Shown: positions 39,590-47,505 of the stretch, one piece after another
Layout: every line of letters starts with the position of its first letter
Position numbering within the stretch: the first letter of the stretch is position 1
The notes under the pieces: model-generated
Told to the model about the DNA's origin: nothing
The model's input: the letters and a program-made list of their open reading frames with translations, nothing else
Databases searched by the model: none
Position numbers and translations under genes: made by a program
Origin: Paenibacillus sp. SYP-B4298
Lineage (GTDB): Bacteria; Bacillota; Bacilli; Paenibacillales; Paenibacillaceae
DNA length: 64,000 nucleotides
Direction of reading: 5' to 3'
NCBI RefSeq assembly: GCF_027627475.1
Contig: NZ_CP115484.1
Span: 2,154,001-2,218,000, forward strand

Positions 39590-40312
39590 CTAACTGTTGC
39601 CATCCATTAATTCCACCCCGGCCAAGGTTTCATTGATGAGCCTTAACACCTGTTCCTCTTGCTCCTGAATGAAAAAATGACCGCCCGCAAAGCTGACATA
39701 GCGACATTGCCCTTCATTGCTGACATAGCGTGACCACTGCTTCACCTCATCTCGAGTGAGCGGGTCCTCGACTCCGTATAATATGGATAGCGGGCAATGT
39801 ATTTTCAATTCCTGTTGGTAGACGTAACGAGAGAAGATGTCAAAGTCTGATCGAATAACCGGCATAATCATATCTAGAATTCCTGGGATGTCGAATAATT
39901 CGTTCGGGATGCCCCCCATCTCCTTCATTTCTTGGATGAGAGCATCCTCATCCAGTGCACCGAGCCTCTCGCGATGTGTCTCACAATGCGGAGGCAGCAA
40001 TCCCGATACAAAGAGATGCAGCATTCCAGCTCGGGGCAACTTGTCGTAGAGCTCATAAGCGAGCAGTCCGCCCATGCTATGTCCGAATAGGGCATAGCAA
40101 TCCCCCTCGTTCAAGCTGCGCTTGATGATCCCCTCCACATCCTTCACCGCTTCGCGAAAATCGGGATAGAAGGCTTCTCTGGCTCGTCCTCCTCTGCCGG
40201 CTAGTTCAACTGCAATCAATTCAATATCAGGGTGAAGGTGCTTTTTCCAGCCTGTATAAGAACGCGCAGATCCTCCAGCGAAGGGCAGACAGAACAGCTT
40301 CGTTTTCTTCAT
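39590..40312 (-). CDS. Type II thioesterase
   Basis: 240 residues of the alpha/beta-hydrolase family of NRPS/PKS external thioesterases: LPFAGGSARSY near the N-terminus, nucleophile motif FGHSMGG, GVEDPLTRDEV and the catalytic histidine in FAGGHFFI. These enzymes remove wrong or stalled acyl groups from carrier domains. It is not a release domain. Start ATG 40312 overlaps the exporter gene by 4 bases (ATGA), with GGAAGGAG 7 bases upstream. Confidence 0.93.
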   Translation of the reverse strand: MKKTKLFCLPFAGGSARSYTGWKKHLHPDIELIAVELAGRGGRAREAFYPDFREAVKDVEGIIKRSLNEGDCYALFGHSMGGLLAYELYDKLPRAGMLHLFVSGLLPPHCETHRERLGALDEDALIQEMKEMGGIPNELFDIPGILDMIMPVIRSDFDIFSRYVYQQELKIHCPLSILYGVEDPLTRDEVKQWSRYVSNEGQCRYVSFAGGHFFIQEQEEQVLRLINETLAGVELMDGNS

Positions 40313-43300
40313 ATGAGCGCTCCTTCCTTTCTGTGGATTTCGACAATGTGTCCAGATTCCATCTTGAGCACCACATCCGCACAGTCAAAATACCGGTCAT
40401 CATGGGAGATGGCTACGATGCATTTACCAGCCTGCTTCAGCTTGGGGAGCAGCACACGGTAAAAGTAGTCCTTGTATTGCGGGTCTTGGTCTGCCGCCCA
40501 TTCATCCAGCAAAATGAGCGGTTTATCCTCCAGACAACAAGCAAGCAGCGCTAATCTTTTTCGCTGGCCGGTCGATAAATCCTGTGTGTCGAATGCTCCG
40601 TTGACAATATTGACCTTGGATGAAAGCTGCAGCTCCTGCAACAGCCTCTTGGCCTGATCACCATGCTGGTTCATGTCCACCCCATACATCTTGGGGAAAA
40701 GATGGTAGTCATTATAGACGGTCGCGTAATATTCCCCCAGCTCCTCATGGCTGGCAAGTGGCAAGGCGTTCATGATGAATTGGCCCTCATCCGGTGGGTA
40801 TAAGCCTGTCAATACTTTCGCCAGCGTCGATTTCCCGCTCCCATTCCCGCCTGTAATAAACGTAATCTCGCCCTGATTAAGCTGCAGATTCACCGGGCCG
40901 ATGGAGAACGGATTCCCATTGTGATCATGGTATCGATACACAACCTCTTGAACCTCCAGGCTGGTGAACGGTGTTGGCGGATGTACCGAAGCATGGTCAT
41001 TCAGACGGCTTGGCCTCCATGGCTGAGCCAGGTCAGTTAGCATGGCATGAATTCGTTTCCAACTGATCCTCATCTGAATCAGCTCCGGGATCGTGTTGAG
41101 TACAGCGTGCAACGGGCCGGTCATATAGATGAATACAAACACATAGCTCCGTATGGTGTCCCCCTCGAACCTCTTGAAAATATAGGGGAATATAAAGGCT
41201 ACGGCCCCGATGACGATGACAAACAGCAATTCTCCAACGATAGATACATTCGCAAACTTCAAATCGGCCTTCACACGATTCGTTTTGTATACCTTGCAGC
41301 TTTCCGCCATGTCCTGCCCGAACGCATCGCGCTTCTGCTTGTTAATGCGCAGCTCCTTAAACCCGAATAAGAGGTCGTGAATGAAGCCGAAGAATACATT
41401 TTGCGTATCTCTCGTCAATTCCCATAATCGGTTCGCCCGCTGACTAACGCGGAAGAACAAGCCGGCGGTAAGTGCAATGACCAGTACCGATAATAGCAGG
41501 CCATAGGGGTTCATCGAGCCGAGGTAGGCAAAACAGAACATCAGCGTAGTTAATCCTGTTGCTCCTGTGACGATGACCGTGGCGAAGTTGCTGATCTTTT
41601 CCGTATCGTTATTCAGGCACGCTTGAATGTGACTGTGCTCTATGTCCTCCAGCTTCGCATAATTCGTTTGCAGCAGCCGATTGATTAATTGTAGCCGTTT
41701 GGCATAGACCAGCTCATTCGTTATTTCCACCAGCCTGAATCGTATCATTCGTTGCCCGAGGATATAGATCAGCAGGGCCAGCAGGAAGTAGAAGAGCAGT
41801 CCGTTCACCAGTTGTTCTTCATTCCGCATAATCGCTTCATTAATCGTATAAATAATGAGTGCATTGCCAAAGCCGCTTAACAGGCTGAGAACAATTAGAG
41901 TGTGGTATGGAGGTGTGCTAGACTTCGTGCAGAAGAGTTGAACAATGCTGAATACATAATATAGAACCCCTGCGATGCATAAAGCTGCTGCCGCTGCCGA
42001 AAGGCTCAGCGGCCCCCAGACATACAGAAATGCCCAGTCGAGCTTATCAAAAAAAACATGGGGGATGAATTGAATGCTGGCGATAAAGATGCCCAGATAG
42101 ACCGTATAGAAGATGGCCTTCAACAGTTGTCCTGGTTGGCGCTCCCATCCACGAGAGGCAGCAGCCTTCACTACTGAGCTCAGGATGCCGTAGATCAAGC
42201 CTACACCCACGATGCCCAGAAGCAAGAACAGGGCTGTAGACAGCTTGTCCACACTTTTATTCTGATCACGAGCCACAATGTCCAGCTCTTGGCCGAGTAT
42301 TTGATTCAAGATGTTCTGGGCTAGAGACTCGGTATAGCTGGAGTTGATGTTCGCCATCACACCAATCGCAAGCTGGTCTGCAGGACGCAGAATAATGAAG
42401 GAAGAGAAGTTGGGATTGGCTCCGCCATGAGAGATTTCTCCCGTTCCTCTCTGGAAGATGCTCCACCCTCCACCATATGAAGCGCCTGCCCCATCCGGGG
42501 CCACCGTGCGATTCGGTTGATGCGTCTCATCGATGTAATCACCATAGGGAGCCAGGCTTCCCGCTCCCCCCTGCAGTTGTAGCTGCATCCACCTCAGCAG
42601 CCCATGGGCGTTCGTAATGAAATATCCCGCTGGCAGATTCCCCTTATATGTCGGGGCATCGTAGCGCCTTGGAGAGCCGAAGCCGTACTTATAGCCCGTC
42701 GCCATCTTGGAAGCCTCTACATGCTCCTGGAGCATGTAGACATCCGTTAAACCTAGAGGCGTCAAGAGTTGCTCTTGCATATAGCTCTCGAAGGTTGTTC
42801 CCGTGACCGTCTGAATGATGAGTCCCAGCACATCATAGTTAATCGTTGCATACAGATATTTGCTCCCCGGCTCATGAACCAGACGCTGTCCTTGCAGTGT
42901 TCTCACCGTCTGCTCTAACGCATCACTGGCCCCGCTTGCAGGTATCGCCTTAATGGAATGAAATGGAATGCCGCTAGTATGATGCATTAGCTGCTCGATC
43001 GTAATGGCTGTCTCTGCTCCCTTATAGGTCATCCTCAACCAAGGAAGATACTTGTCCACCGGATCGCTATAGTGAATCAGACCTTCATGGAAGAGCTTCA
43101 CGATCGCCAGTGCAGTGAAGGCCTTGCTGTTGGAGCCTAGCTCGAACAGGGTATCGCCCGTGACAGGAACCTGGCCTTCCACATTGGCATATCCAAAAAA
43201 ACCAGAGTATAGCTCCGTCTGTCCATCCGCAATGACCACGGCTAGCCCTGGAATGTCTCCCGCCTTCCGGTGCTCATCGATGAGACGTGCGATCGCCTCT

Positions 43301-43419
43301 TCGTCCATGTCGTGACGCAGGGTCGCGGCTGTCTCGGCCCGTGCGGTATGATCGGCTAATACGAACTGCAAGAGAAGGAATGCAAGGATCAACAATCGAG
43401 CTGTTTTTGAGTACACCAT
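40309..43419 (-). CDS. ZmaM-like prodrug-activating D-Asn peptidase fused to an ABC exporter
   Basis: 1036 residues. A signal peptide (cleavage likely after TARA, residue 28) leads into a serine beta-lactamase-fold peptidase (30-370): SNSK is the SxxK pair (Ser96, Lys99), YATIN holds the tyrosine (about 190) and SHGG follows. The spacing agrees with ClbP (Ser95, Lys98, Tyr186). Then come several membrane helices (about 385-560) and an SyrD-like ABC exporter: permease helices and an ATPase with GGNGSGKST, LSTGQRKR, LILLDEWAADQDP and SHDD. Peptidases of this type cut acyl-D-Asn from a prodrug in the periplasm or outside the membrane. The fusion to an exporter is the ZmaM architecture, joining export to activation and protecting the producer. 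ATG at 43419 has GGAGGG 10 bases upstream and overlaps the preceding gene by 31 bases. Confidence 0.93.
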   Translation of the reverse strand: MVYSKTARLLILAFLLLQFVLADHTARAETAATLRHDMDEEAIARLIDEHRKAGDIPGLAVVIADGQTELYSGFFGYANVEGQVPVTGDTLFELGSNSKAFTALAIVKLFHEGLIHYSDPVDKYLPWLRMTYKGAETAITIEQLMHHTSGIPFHSIKAIPASGASDALEQTVRTLQGQRLVHEPGSKYLYATINYDVLGLIIQTVTGTTFESYMQEQLLTPLGLTDVYMLQEHVEASKMATGYKYGFGSPRRYDAPTYKGNLPAGYFITNAHGLLRWMQLQLQGGAGSLAPYGDYIDETHQPNRTVAPDGAGASYGGGWSIFQRGTGEISHGGANPNFSSFIILRPADQLAIGVMANINSSYTESLAQNILNQILGQELDIVARDQNKSVDKLSTALFLLLGIVGVGLIYGILSSVVKAAASRGWERQPGQLLKAIFYTVYLGIFIASIQFIPHVFFDKLDWAFLYVWGPLSLSAAAAALCIAGVLYYVFSIVQLFCTKSSTPPYHTLIVLSLLSGFGNALIIYTINEAIMRNEEQLVNGLLFYFLLALLIYILGQRMIRFRLVEITNELVYAKRLQLINRLLQTNYAKLEDIEHSHIQACLNNDTEKISNFATVIVTGATGLTTLMFCFAYLGSMNPYGLLLSVLVIALTAGLFFRVSQRANRLWELTRDTQNVFFGFIHDLLFGFKELRINKQKRDAFGQDMAESCKVYKTNRVKADLKFANVSIVGELLFVIVIGAVAFIFPYIFKRFEGDTIRSYVFVFIYMTGPLHAVLNTIPELIQMRISWKRIHAMLTDLAQPWRPSRLNDHASVHPPTPFTSLEVQEVVYRYHDHNGNPFSIGPVNLQLNQGEITFITGGNGSGKSTLAKVLTGLYPPDEGQFIMNALPLASHEELGEYYATVYNDYHLFPKMYGVDMNQHGDQAKRLLQELQLSSKVNIVNGAFDTQDLSTGQRKRLALLACCLEDKPLILLDEWAADQDPQYKDYFYRVLLPKLKQAGKCIVAISHDDRYFDCADVVLKMESGHIVEIHRKEGALI

Positions 43420-44378
43420 AGCAATGCTTCCCTCCACCGCTGCTCCTGTTCACTTAAGTCTCTGATGGTGCAAGACAGGCTGCTCAGTTGCTCCTCACTG
43501 ACCTGACCGGTCATGAACATCTTCATGAGTGTGCCCCGAACCATGTTCCAGCTATCGCCCAACTGTCTGAATGCAGCGGCAGCTTCTTGCAGAGGAGTGA
43601 GCTGGGCGGCTCGCCCCAAATAATCGAGTGACCGCGCAAATTTATGCCGTCCTTGGGCGACTTCCTGCAATGCTTCAAATAATGGAAGGATCGGCAGGAA
43701 TTCACAATCGCCTGCCTCCGCCTCCAGATCGATCGATGTGATGTGGTGGGCAAAGCCATTCATCTCAGCATAAAGATCGCGGTGCTGCTGTTGCTTGAGC
43801 ATCTCTTGCAGCTCTTGCAGCGCATGGGCTAGTACAGGAGGCTCTTGGCTTAGCGGTACAAACGTCGACATAGAGGCATATGCTTTCTCAACATGCTCAA
43901 ACGACAAACTGACCTTGTTCTTCCTGTAATACGGGTCGGTGCAATACAAATAACGTGAATGGACATCAATGCCCACAACTAGGAAGGAGTGAACAGTGTG
44001 CTGCTGTCCATAATACTTATCCCAAGGAACCCAGTAGGCATTGCATGTCAGAACAACGGGCACTCCTGTTGGAATCAGCTCCTCGATGCGGGCCATCCCC
44101 TCCTGAGCGTTGTCCGCTGCTTCGGCGATCCGACGTATACCGTGATACTTGTCCAGCAGTTGCAAGACAGGCTCAGGCAATAGCTGCATCCGCCTGCCCA
44201 GCGAATGACCATGCAGATCGAGGCTGAAGGCGAAGTCCCATGATCCTAGAAACATGAGTTCATAATCGCGTCCGAGCCACCCGGCAACGCTGGCAATGAT
44301 GCCGTCAATACAATTGTAGTCCATTTCCTTTATCGGACTAATATCGATAAGGCCGGACGGACAGCTATTCTCCGGCAC
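43389..44378 (-). CDS. BtrH-like acyltransferase/cysteine protease-fold protein
   Basis: 329 residues. The N-terminal part (about 15-190) resembles the BtrH N-terminal family: DYNCIDGIIASVAGWLG with a possible catalytic cysteine, then HTVHSFLVVGID with a histidine, and CTDPYYRKN with an aspartate. The C-terminal 130 residues are helical and unassigned. BtrH in butirosin biosynthesis transfers an acyl group from a carrier protein to an amine. Here a role in chain transfer, tailoring or processing of the small peptide encoded just before it is inference. The start is GTG at 44378, inside the 3' end of the small ORF (14-base overlap), so translation is coupled. The 3' end overlaps the exporter gene. 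Confidence 0.75.
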   Translation of the reverse strand: MPENSCPSGLIDISPIKEMDYNCIDGIIASVAGWLGRDYELMFLGSWDFAFSLDLHGHSLGRRMQLLPEPVLQLLDKYHGIRRIAEAADNAQEGMARIEELIPTGVPVVLTCNAYWVPWDKYYGQQHTVHSFLVVGIDVHSRYLYCTDPYYRKNKVSLSFEHVEKAYASMSTFVPLSQEPPVLAHALQELQEMLKQQQHRDLYAEMNGFAHHITSIDLEAEAGDCEFLPILPLFEALQEVAQGRHKFARSLDYLGRAAQLTPLQEAAAAFRQLGDSWNMVRGTLMKMFMTGQVSEEQLSSLSCTIRDLSEQEQRWREALLWCTQKQLDC

Positions 44379-44472
44379 GCTCGTTCACTCCCACTGATTC
44401 CGCTCCCTGTTCCTCCATATAGGAGGCAGCCTGTTCCACAACAATGCTCTTTATCTTTTCTGCTTTGGTCAT
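44365..44472 (-). CDS. 35-residue small peptide of unknown function
   Basis: A short ORF with a strong ribosome binding site, GGAGGG 6-7 bases before ATG 44472. The peptide begins MTKAEKIKSIVVEQAASYM and ends GVNERAGE. It has a charged amphipathic N-terminal half and no cysteine, serine-rich core or membrane segment. It sits 19 bases after the glycosyltransferase gene and overlaps the BtrH-like gene by 14 bases. The open frame extends upstream to 44646, but that part overlaps the glycosyltransferase in another frame and has no start signal. It could be a leader-like peptide, a docking partner or a subunit of the BtrH-like protein. I do not recognise the family. Confidence 0.65.
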   Translation of the reverse strand: MTKAEKIKSIVVEQAASYMEEQGAESVGVNERAGE

Positions 44473-44491
44473 TAAGAATCCCTCCATCATA

Positions 44492-45754
44492 TTAGACAAT
44501 AGAATGGACTTGCTTAAAACGGAACACCTCGTCGGCCGCTTCCTTATGGCCGTTACCTGAGTTCGCTGTTCGAAATGACTTGCAGTTCTCACGATATGTC
44601 GGATCCTTGAGCAAGGTTTCCACGGCGCTACGCAATTGCGCAGCATCCAGTGTCTGCAGATCGAGGCAGAGCCCTGCCCCTATGTGTTCGACTCGCTCTG
44701 CAACATAATATTGATCCCCGGTCTGGGGGAGTAAGAGAAGGGGGACGTGGAAATGTATCGATTCGCTTACACTATTCATCCCGGCATGGGATATAAAAAC
44801 ATCGGTAGATTTCAAAATCTCAAGTTGGGGGACAAAGTTTGTCATTTGAAAGTTAGCGGGTACGTTGCGCATAGAAGATAGATCATGCTCTGTGCCGACA
44901 TTGAGCACCACACGAAGATCCTGCTCTCCGAAGGCCTCAAAGCAAAGCTCATAAAAATGATCGTAAATACCTAGCTTGTTCACCATGCTACCCAGCGAAA
45001 TATAGAGGAGAGGTTTATCTGTGGAATCGCCAAAGGAACGGGTATAGCATGTATCTCTCTGAAAAAATGAGGGGCCAACAAATTTGAAGCTGTCGTCAAA
45101 TAATTCAGCATAAGGCTGCAGGCGTTCATCAACATAGACAATATTCAGGTCGCCCGTACACAGGAATTTATCCTGACTTTTGAAATGGGTCAAGTCATAT
45201 TTCTGGGTTAATGCTTTCGGAATTAACTCCAGCATTCGAAGCGTATCGTGTAGCTGATCGGAGGAATTCACTTCAATTCGGAATAACTTTTCGAGCACTG
45301 TGCGGGGGTGAAGCTCCAAAATCCTGTCACAGAAGGCGAACATCGTAATGGACGCGATGCTAGGGAGCTGAAGTCTTCTGGCAAGCTGCTTTCCCCAATG
45401 TGCGGTTGAATCATGGATAATATAAGCGGGGTTGTCCTTCTCGACCTCTTCCAATACCTCGCGCACCATCTCGCTGCATATTTTCATGGAGCCCTCGAGT
45501 CCGCCATAGAAGTGCTTCAAGTCATACAGCCTCTGGGAGTGGACAACGGCATCATGCGTATACTCAAGTTCGGTGTGCAATTCGGGATGCTTGTACCTGC
45601 GAAACACAGCTCCAGCCTTCTCGATCGCTTCTCGGAAGTAGTCTGAAGAGTAATAGATCACTTGCTCGCCTCTATTCACCAGCTCGTTGATCAATCCTAG
45701 CGAGGGGTAGGTATGCCCGTGCAAAGGCGTCCCCAGGAAAATGACTTTCGACAT
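44492..45754 (-). CDS. GT1-family UDP-glycosyltransferase (macrolide glycosyltransferase type)
   Basis: 420 residues with the GT-B fold. The N-terminal FLGTPLHGHTYPSLGLINEL holds the usual acceptor-side His, and the donor-binding motif near residue 310 is FISHAGMNSVSES, followed by LLLPQTGDQYYVAERV. Related enzymes (OleD/MGT, YjiC) glycosylate small molecules, often antibiotics. In this operon it could decorate the product or inactivate it inside the cell as self-protection. ATG at 45754 is chosen because GGGAGGG lies 6 bases upstream, six codons inside the longest open frame. No deoxysugar genes are present, so a common UDP-sugar is likely. Confidence 0.9.
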   Translation of the reverse strand: MSKVIFLGTPLHGHTYPSLGLINELVNRGEQVIYYSSDYFREAIEKAGAVFRRYKHPELHTELEYTHDAVVHSQRLYDLKHFYGGLEGSMKICSEMVREVLEEVEKDNPAYIIHDSTAHWGKQLARRLQLPSIASITMFAFCDRILELHPRTVLEKLFRIEVNSSDQLHDTLRMLELIPKALTQKYDLTHFKSQDKFLCTGDLNIVYVDERLQPYAELFDDSFKFVGPSFFQRDTCYTRSFGDSTDKPLLYISLGSMVNKLGIYDHFYELCFEAFGEQDLRVVLNVGTEHDLSSMRNVPANFQMTNFVPQLEILKSTDVFISHAGMNSVSESIHFHVPLLLLPQTGDQYYVAERVEHIGAGLCLDLQTLDAAQLRSAVETLLKDPTYRENCKSFRTANSGNGHKEAADEVFRFKQVHSIV

Positions 45755-45783
45755 AGCGATCCCTCCCGGCAATGCCTCTCCAT

Positions 45784-46314
45784 CTATACATCCTTGACCA
45801 TATGAATATCATGCGGCTCAAGAGCATACAGCTCGGCATTCACATCTGAAGCCAGCCTGCATCCATAGTTCAAATAAAATCCAACCGCCGATTCGGTTTC
45901 TGTCGCAGAGATATACAAGCGTTTCGCTCCTCGTTCTCTGGCCAGCTCACACATCCGATCCATCAAGCGGTGGGCAATCCCTTGTCTTCTGTAGGCATGA
46001 CTTACATAAAGGAACGCCATCTGCAGCTCATCTCGATTCTCACCGATAAATTCACCGCCCAACGCGGCAATTCCCACTAGCAGATGATTGTCAAATGCTC
46101 CTACGAGCTTGCCCCCTCCCTCGATTTTCAGGGTCAACGCTCGGATGAAATCTTCAACTTCGTCTTCGCTCCATCTCGGGACATCCTTATTCAACTCTTG
46201 GGTCTGAAGAGAACCGCTCGTATAGACATGGATTCGACGCACAAATTCCGAGCGGTCGATCTCGCCAAGCTTGTGAAGCCCTTCTTTCTCCATATCTATG
46301 ATTTTAATAGTCAC
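45784..46314 (-). CDS. GNAT-family N-acetyltransferase, first gene of the operon
   Basis: 176 residues from GTG 46314, which has CGGAGGG 6 bases upstream; the open frame reaches 46353 without a better site. The GNAT acetyl-CoA loop is YRRQGIAHRLMDRM and the C-terminal NYGCRL motif is present. The predicted product carries free amines once the prodrug leader is removed, so N-acetylation would be a natural self-resistance. Zwittermicin producers use the acetyltransferase ZmaR for this, but ZmaR is about twice as long, so this is at best a functional analogue. It is the first gene behind the strong promoter. Confidence 0.85.
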   Translation of the reverse strand: MTIKIIDMEKEGLHKLGEIDRSEFVRRIHVYTSGSLQTQELNKDVPRWSEDEVEDFIRALTLKIEGGGKLVGAFDNHLLVGIAALGGEFIGENRDELQMAFLYVSHAYRRQGIAHRLMDRMCELARERGAKRLYISATETESAVGFYLNYGCRLASDVNAELYALEPHDIHMVKDV

Positions 46315-46406
46315 TAGCTTCCCTCCGAATCGTTGATGCCAAAAAGAGCGCAAGAGCTATCCATCAGGGCCAGCGGTGCAGCATTGAAGTGGATGGCTAG
46401 CTTACT

Positions 46407-46442
46407 GACATCATTATATGTCTATTCACACAATCGTGTCAA
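46407..46442 (-). promoter_or_regulatory. Near-consensus sigma-A promoter of the 44-kb operon with operator-like palindrome
   Basis: On the minus strand TTGACA (46437-46442) and TATAAT (46413-46418) are separated by 18 bases. An inverted repeat GACAT-ATAATG-ATGTC (46407-46422) overlaps the -10 box, and the spacer contains ACAC-GATT-GTGT. A further ATTAAA/TTTAAT repeat lies upstream of the -35 (about 46450-46475). The start would be near 46405, giving a leader of about 90 bases. Such palindromes over a perfect promoter usually mean a repressor binds there; none is encoded in the operon visible here. The remaining part of the gap up to 46628 shows nothing else I can name. Confidence 0.8.
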
Positions 46443-46628
46443 TAAGTGGTATTAAATGAATTATATAGGTTTAATATGTCGTACTAACCAGGATATATGA
46501 TGCGACTTCAGCCAGTTTCCGCCAGTAGCATGATATCCGAATGCGCATGGAACCTATCATCACGTAGTATAGCTGCACCACATTTCATCATCGATGAATG
46601 AATCATCTATATTCCTGACCCTCGATTG

Positions 46629-47360
46629 CTATCCAAAGAAATAGCTAATATAGATCATGATGATTAGACCAAAAATAAAGGAATACGTTGCGGGTCGTTC
46701 ATAGCCATGGCTATGTGTCTCCGGTATCAGCTCCTTATATACGATAAACAGCATCGCGCCCGAGGCGAATGCCAACCCGTAGCCAATCAGCCACTGGATG
46801 TAGCTAGCGGTGAAATAACCGATGATTGCTGAGACGACCTCCATCAGCCCTGTTAAGGTGACGATCATCAGCAGCTTGAGCTTGCTGACCTTGGATTGCA
46901 TCAGGAAGACGGCAAGCACCAGCCCTTCCGGCATATTCTGCGCCCCGATCGCTATCGCCACCATCGGCCCCAGCCCCTCATTGGTGCTGGCATAGCTGAA
47001 GCCTGTGCTTAACCCTTCGGGAATGTTATGAATAAACAACGCGAACATCACAAGCAGGGTCTTCGTATTAAAGGACGAGATTCCCCGTCTCTTCTCTATA
47101 TCAATATGTGGAATGTTCTTCTCCAGCAGATCGAGCACGATGACGCCGATCATTAGGCCAACGGTAAGCGGAATCAGCCCAGCCTCCTTCAGCGCCTGCG
47201 GCAGCAAGCCGAACAGCGAGGCCGACACCATAATGCCTGCCGTAAAGGCAATCAGAATATCCTTCCACTTCTCGGACAAGGAGCGGAACAAGAGCAGGGG
47301 GAGCGCTCCGAGCACTGTAGCCATCGCAGAAATAAAGCTACCAATTAATGCAGACGTCAT
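46629..47360 (-). CDS. ZIP-family metal transporter
   Basis: 243 residues with about eight membrane helices. Motifs of the ZIP family are present: FALFIHNIPEGLSTGFSYA in helix 4 and AIGAQNMPEGLVLAVFL in helix 5, which form the metal site, and an HSHGYE segment near the end. The protein probably imports zinc or another divalent cation. ATG at 47360 with GGAAGGGAAG upstream is chosen over the open frame from 47432. It is unrelated to the biosynthetic operon that starts about 215 bases downstream. Confidence 0.92.
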   Translation of the reverse strand: MTSALIGSFISAMATVLGALPLLLFRSLSEKWKDILIAFTAGIMVSASLFGLLPQALKEAGLIPLTVGLMIGVIVLDLLEKNIPHIDIEKRRGISSFNTKTLLVMFALFIHNIPEGLSTGFSYASTNEGLGPMVAIAIGAQNMPEGLVLAVFLMQSKVSKLKLLMIVTLTGLMEVVSAIIGYFTASYIQWLIGYGLAFASGAMLFIVYKELIPETHSHGYERPATYSFIFGLIIMIYISYFFG

Positions 47361-47505
47361 GTTGCTTCTTCCCTTCCAGGCGCGGGCTTTAAGCGTAGAC
47401 CGCTCGATACGCCTGCTTACATAGATATACACCGCCCAGCAAAATGGTGCAGATCGAATAGACAGATCGGCACCATGCGATGCTGGGGGCGCTAGCCCCT
47501 GATAG

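Noticed and set aside
47486-47499. GGGGC/GCCCC hairpin after the serine hydrolase gene
   Set aside because: A 5-bp stem with no T-run is too weak to call a terminator.
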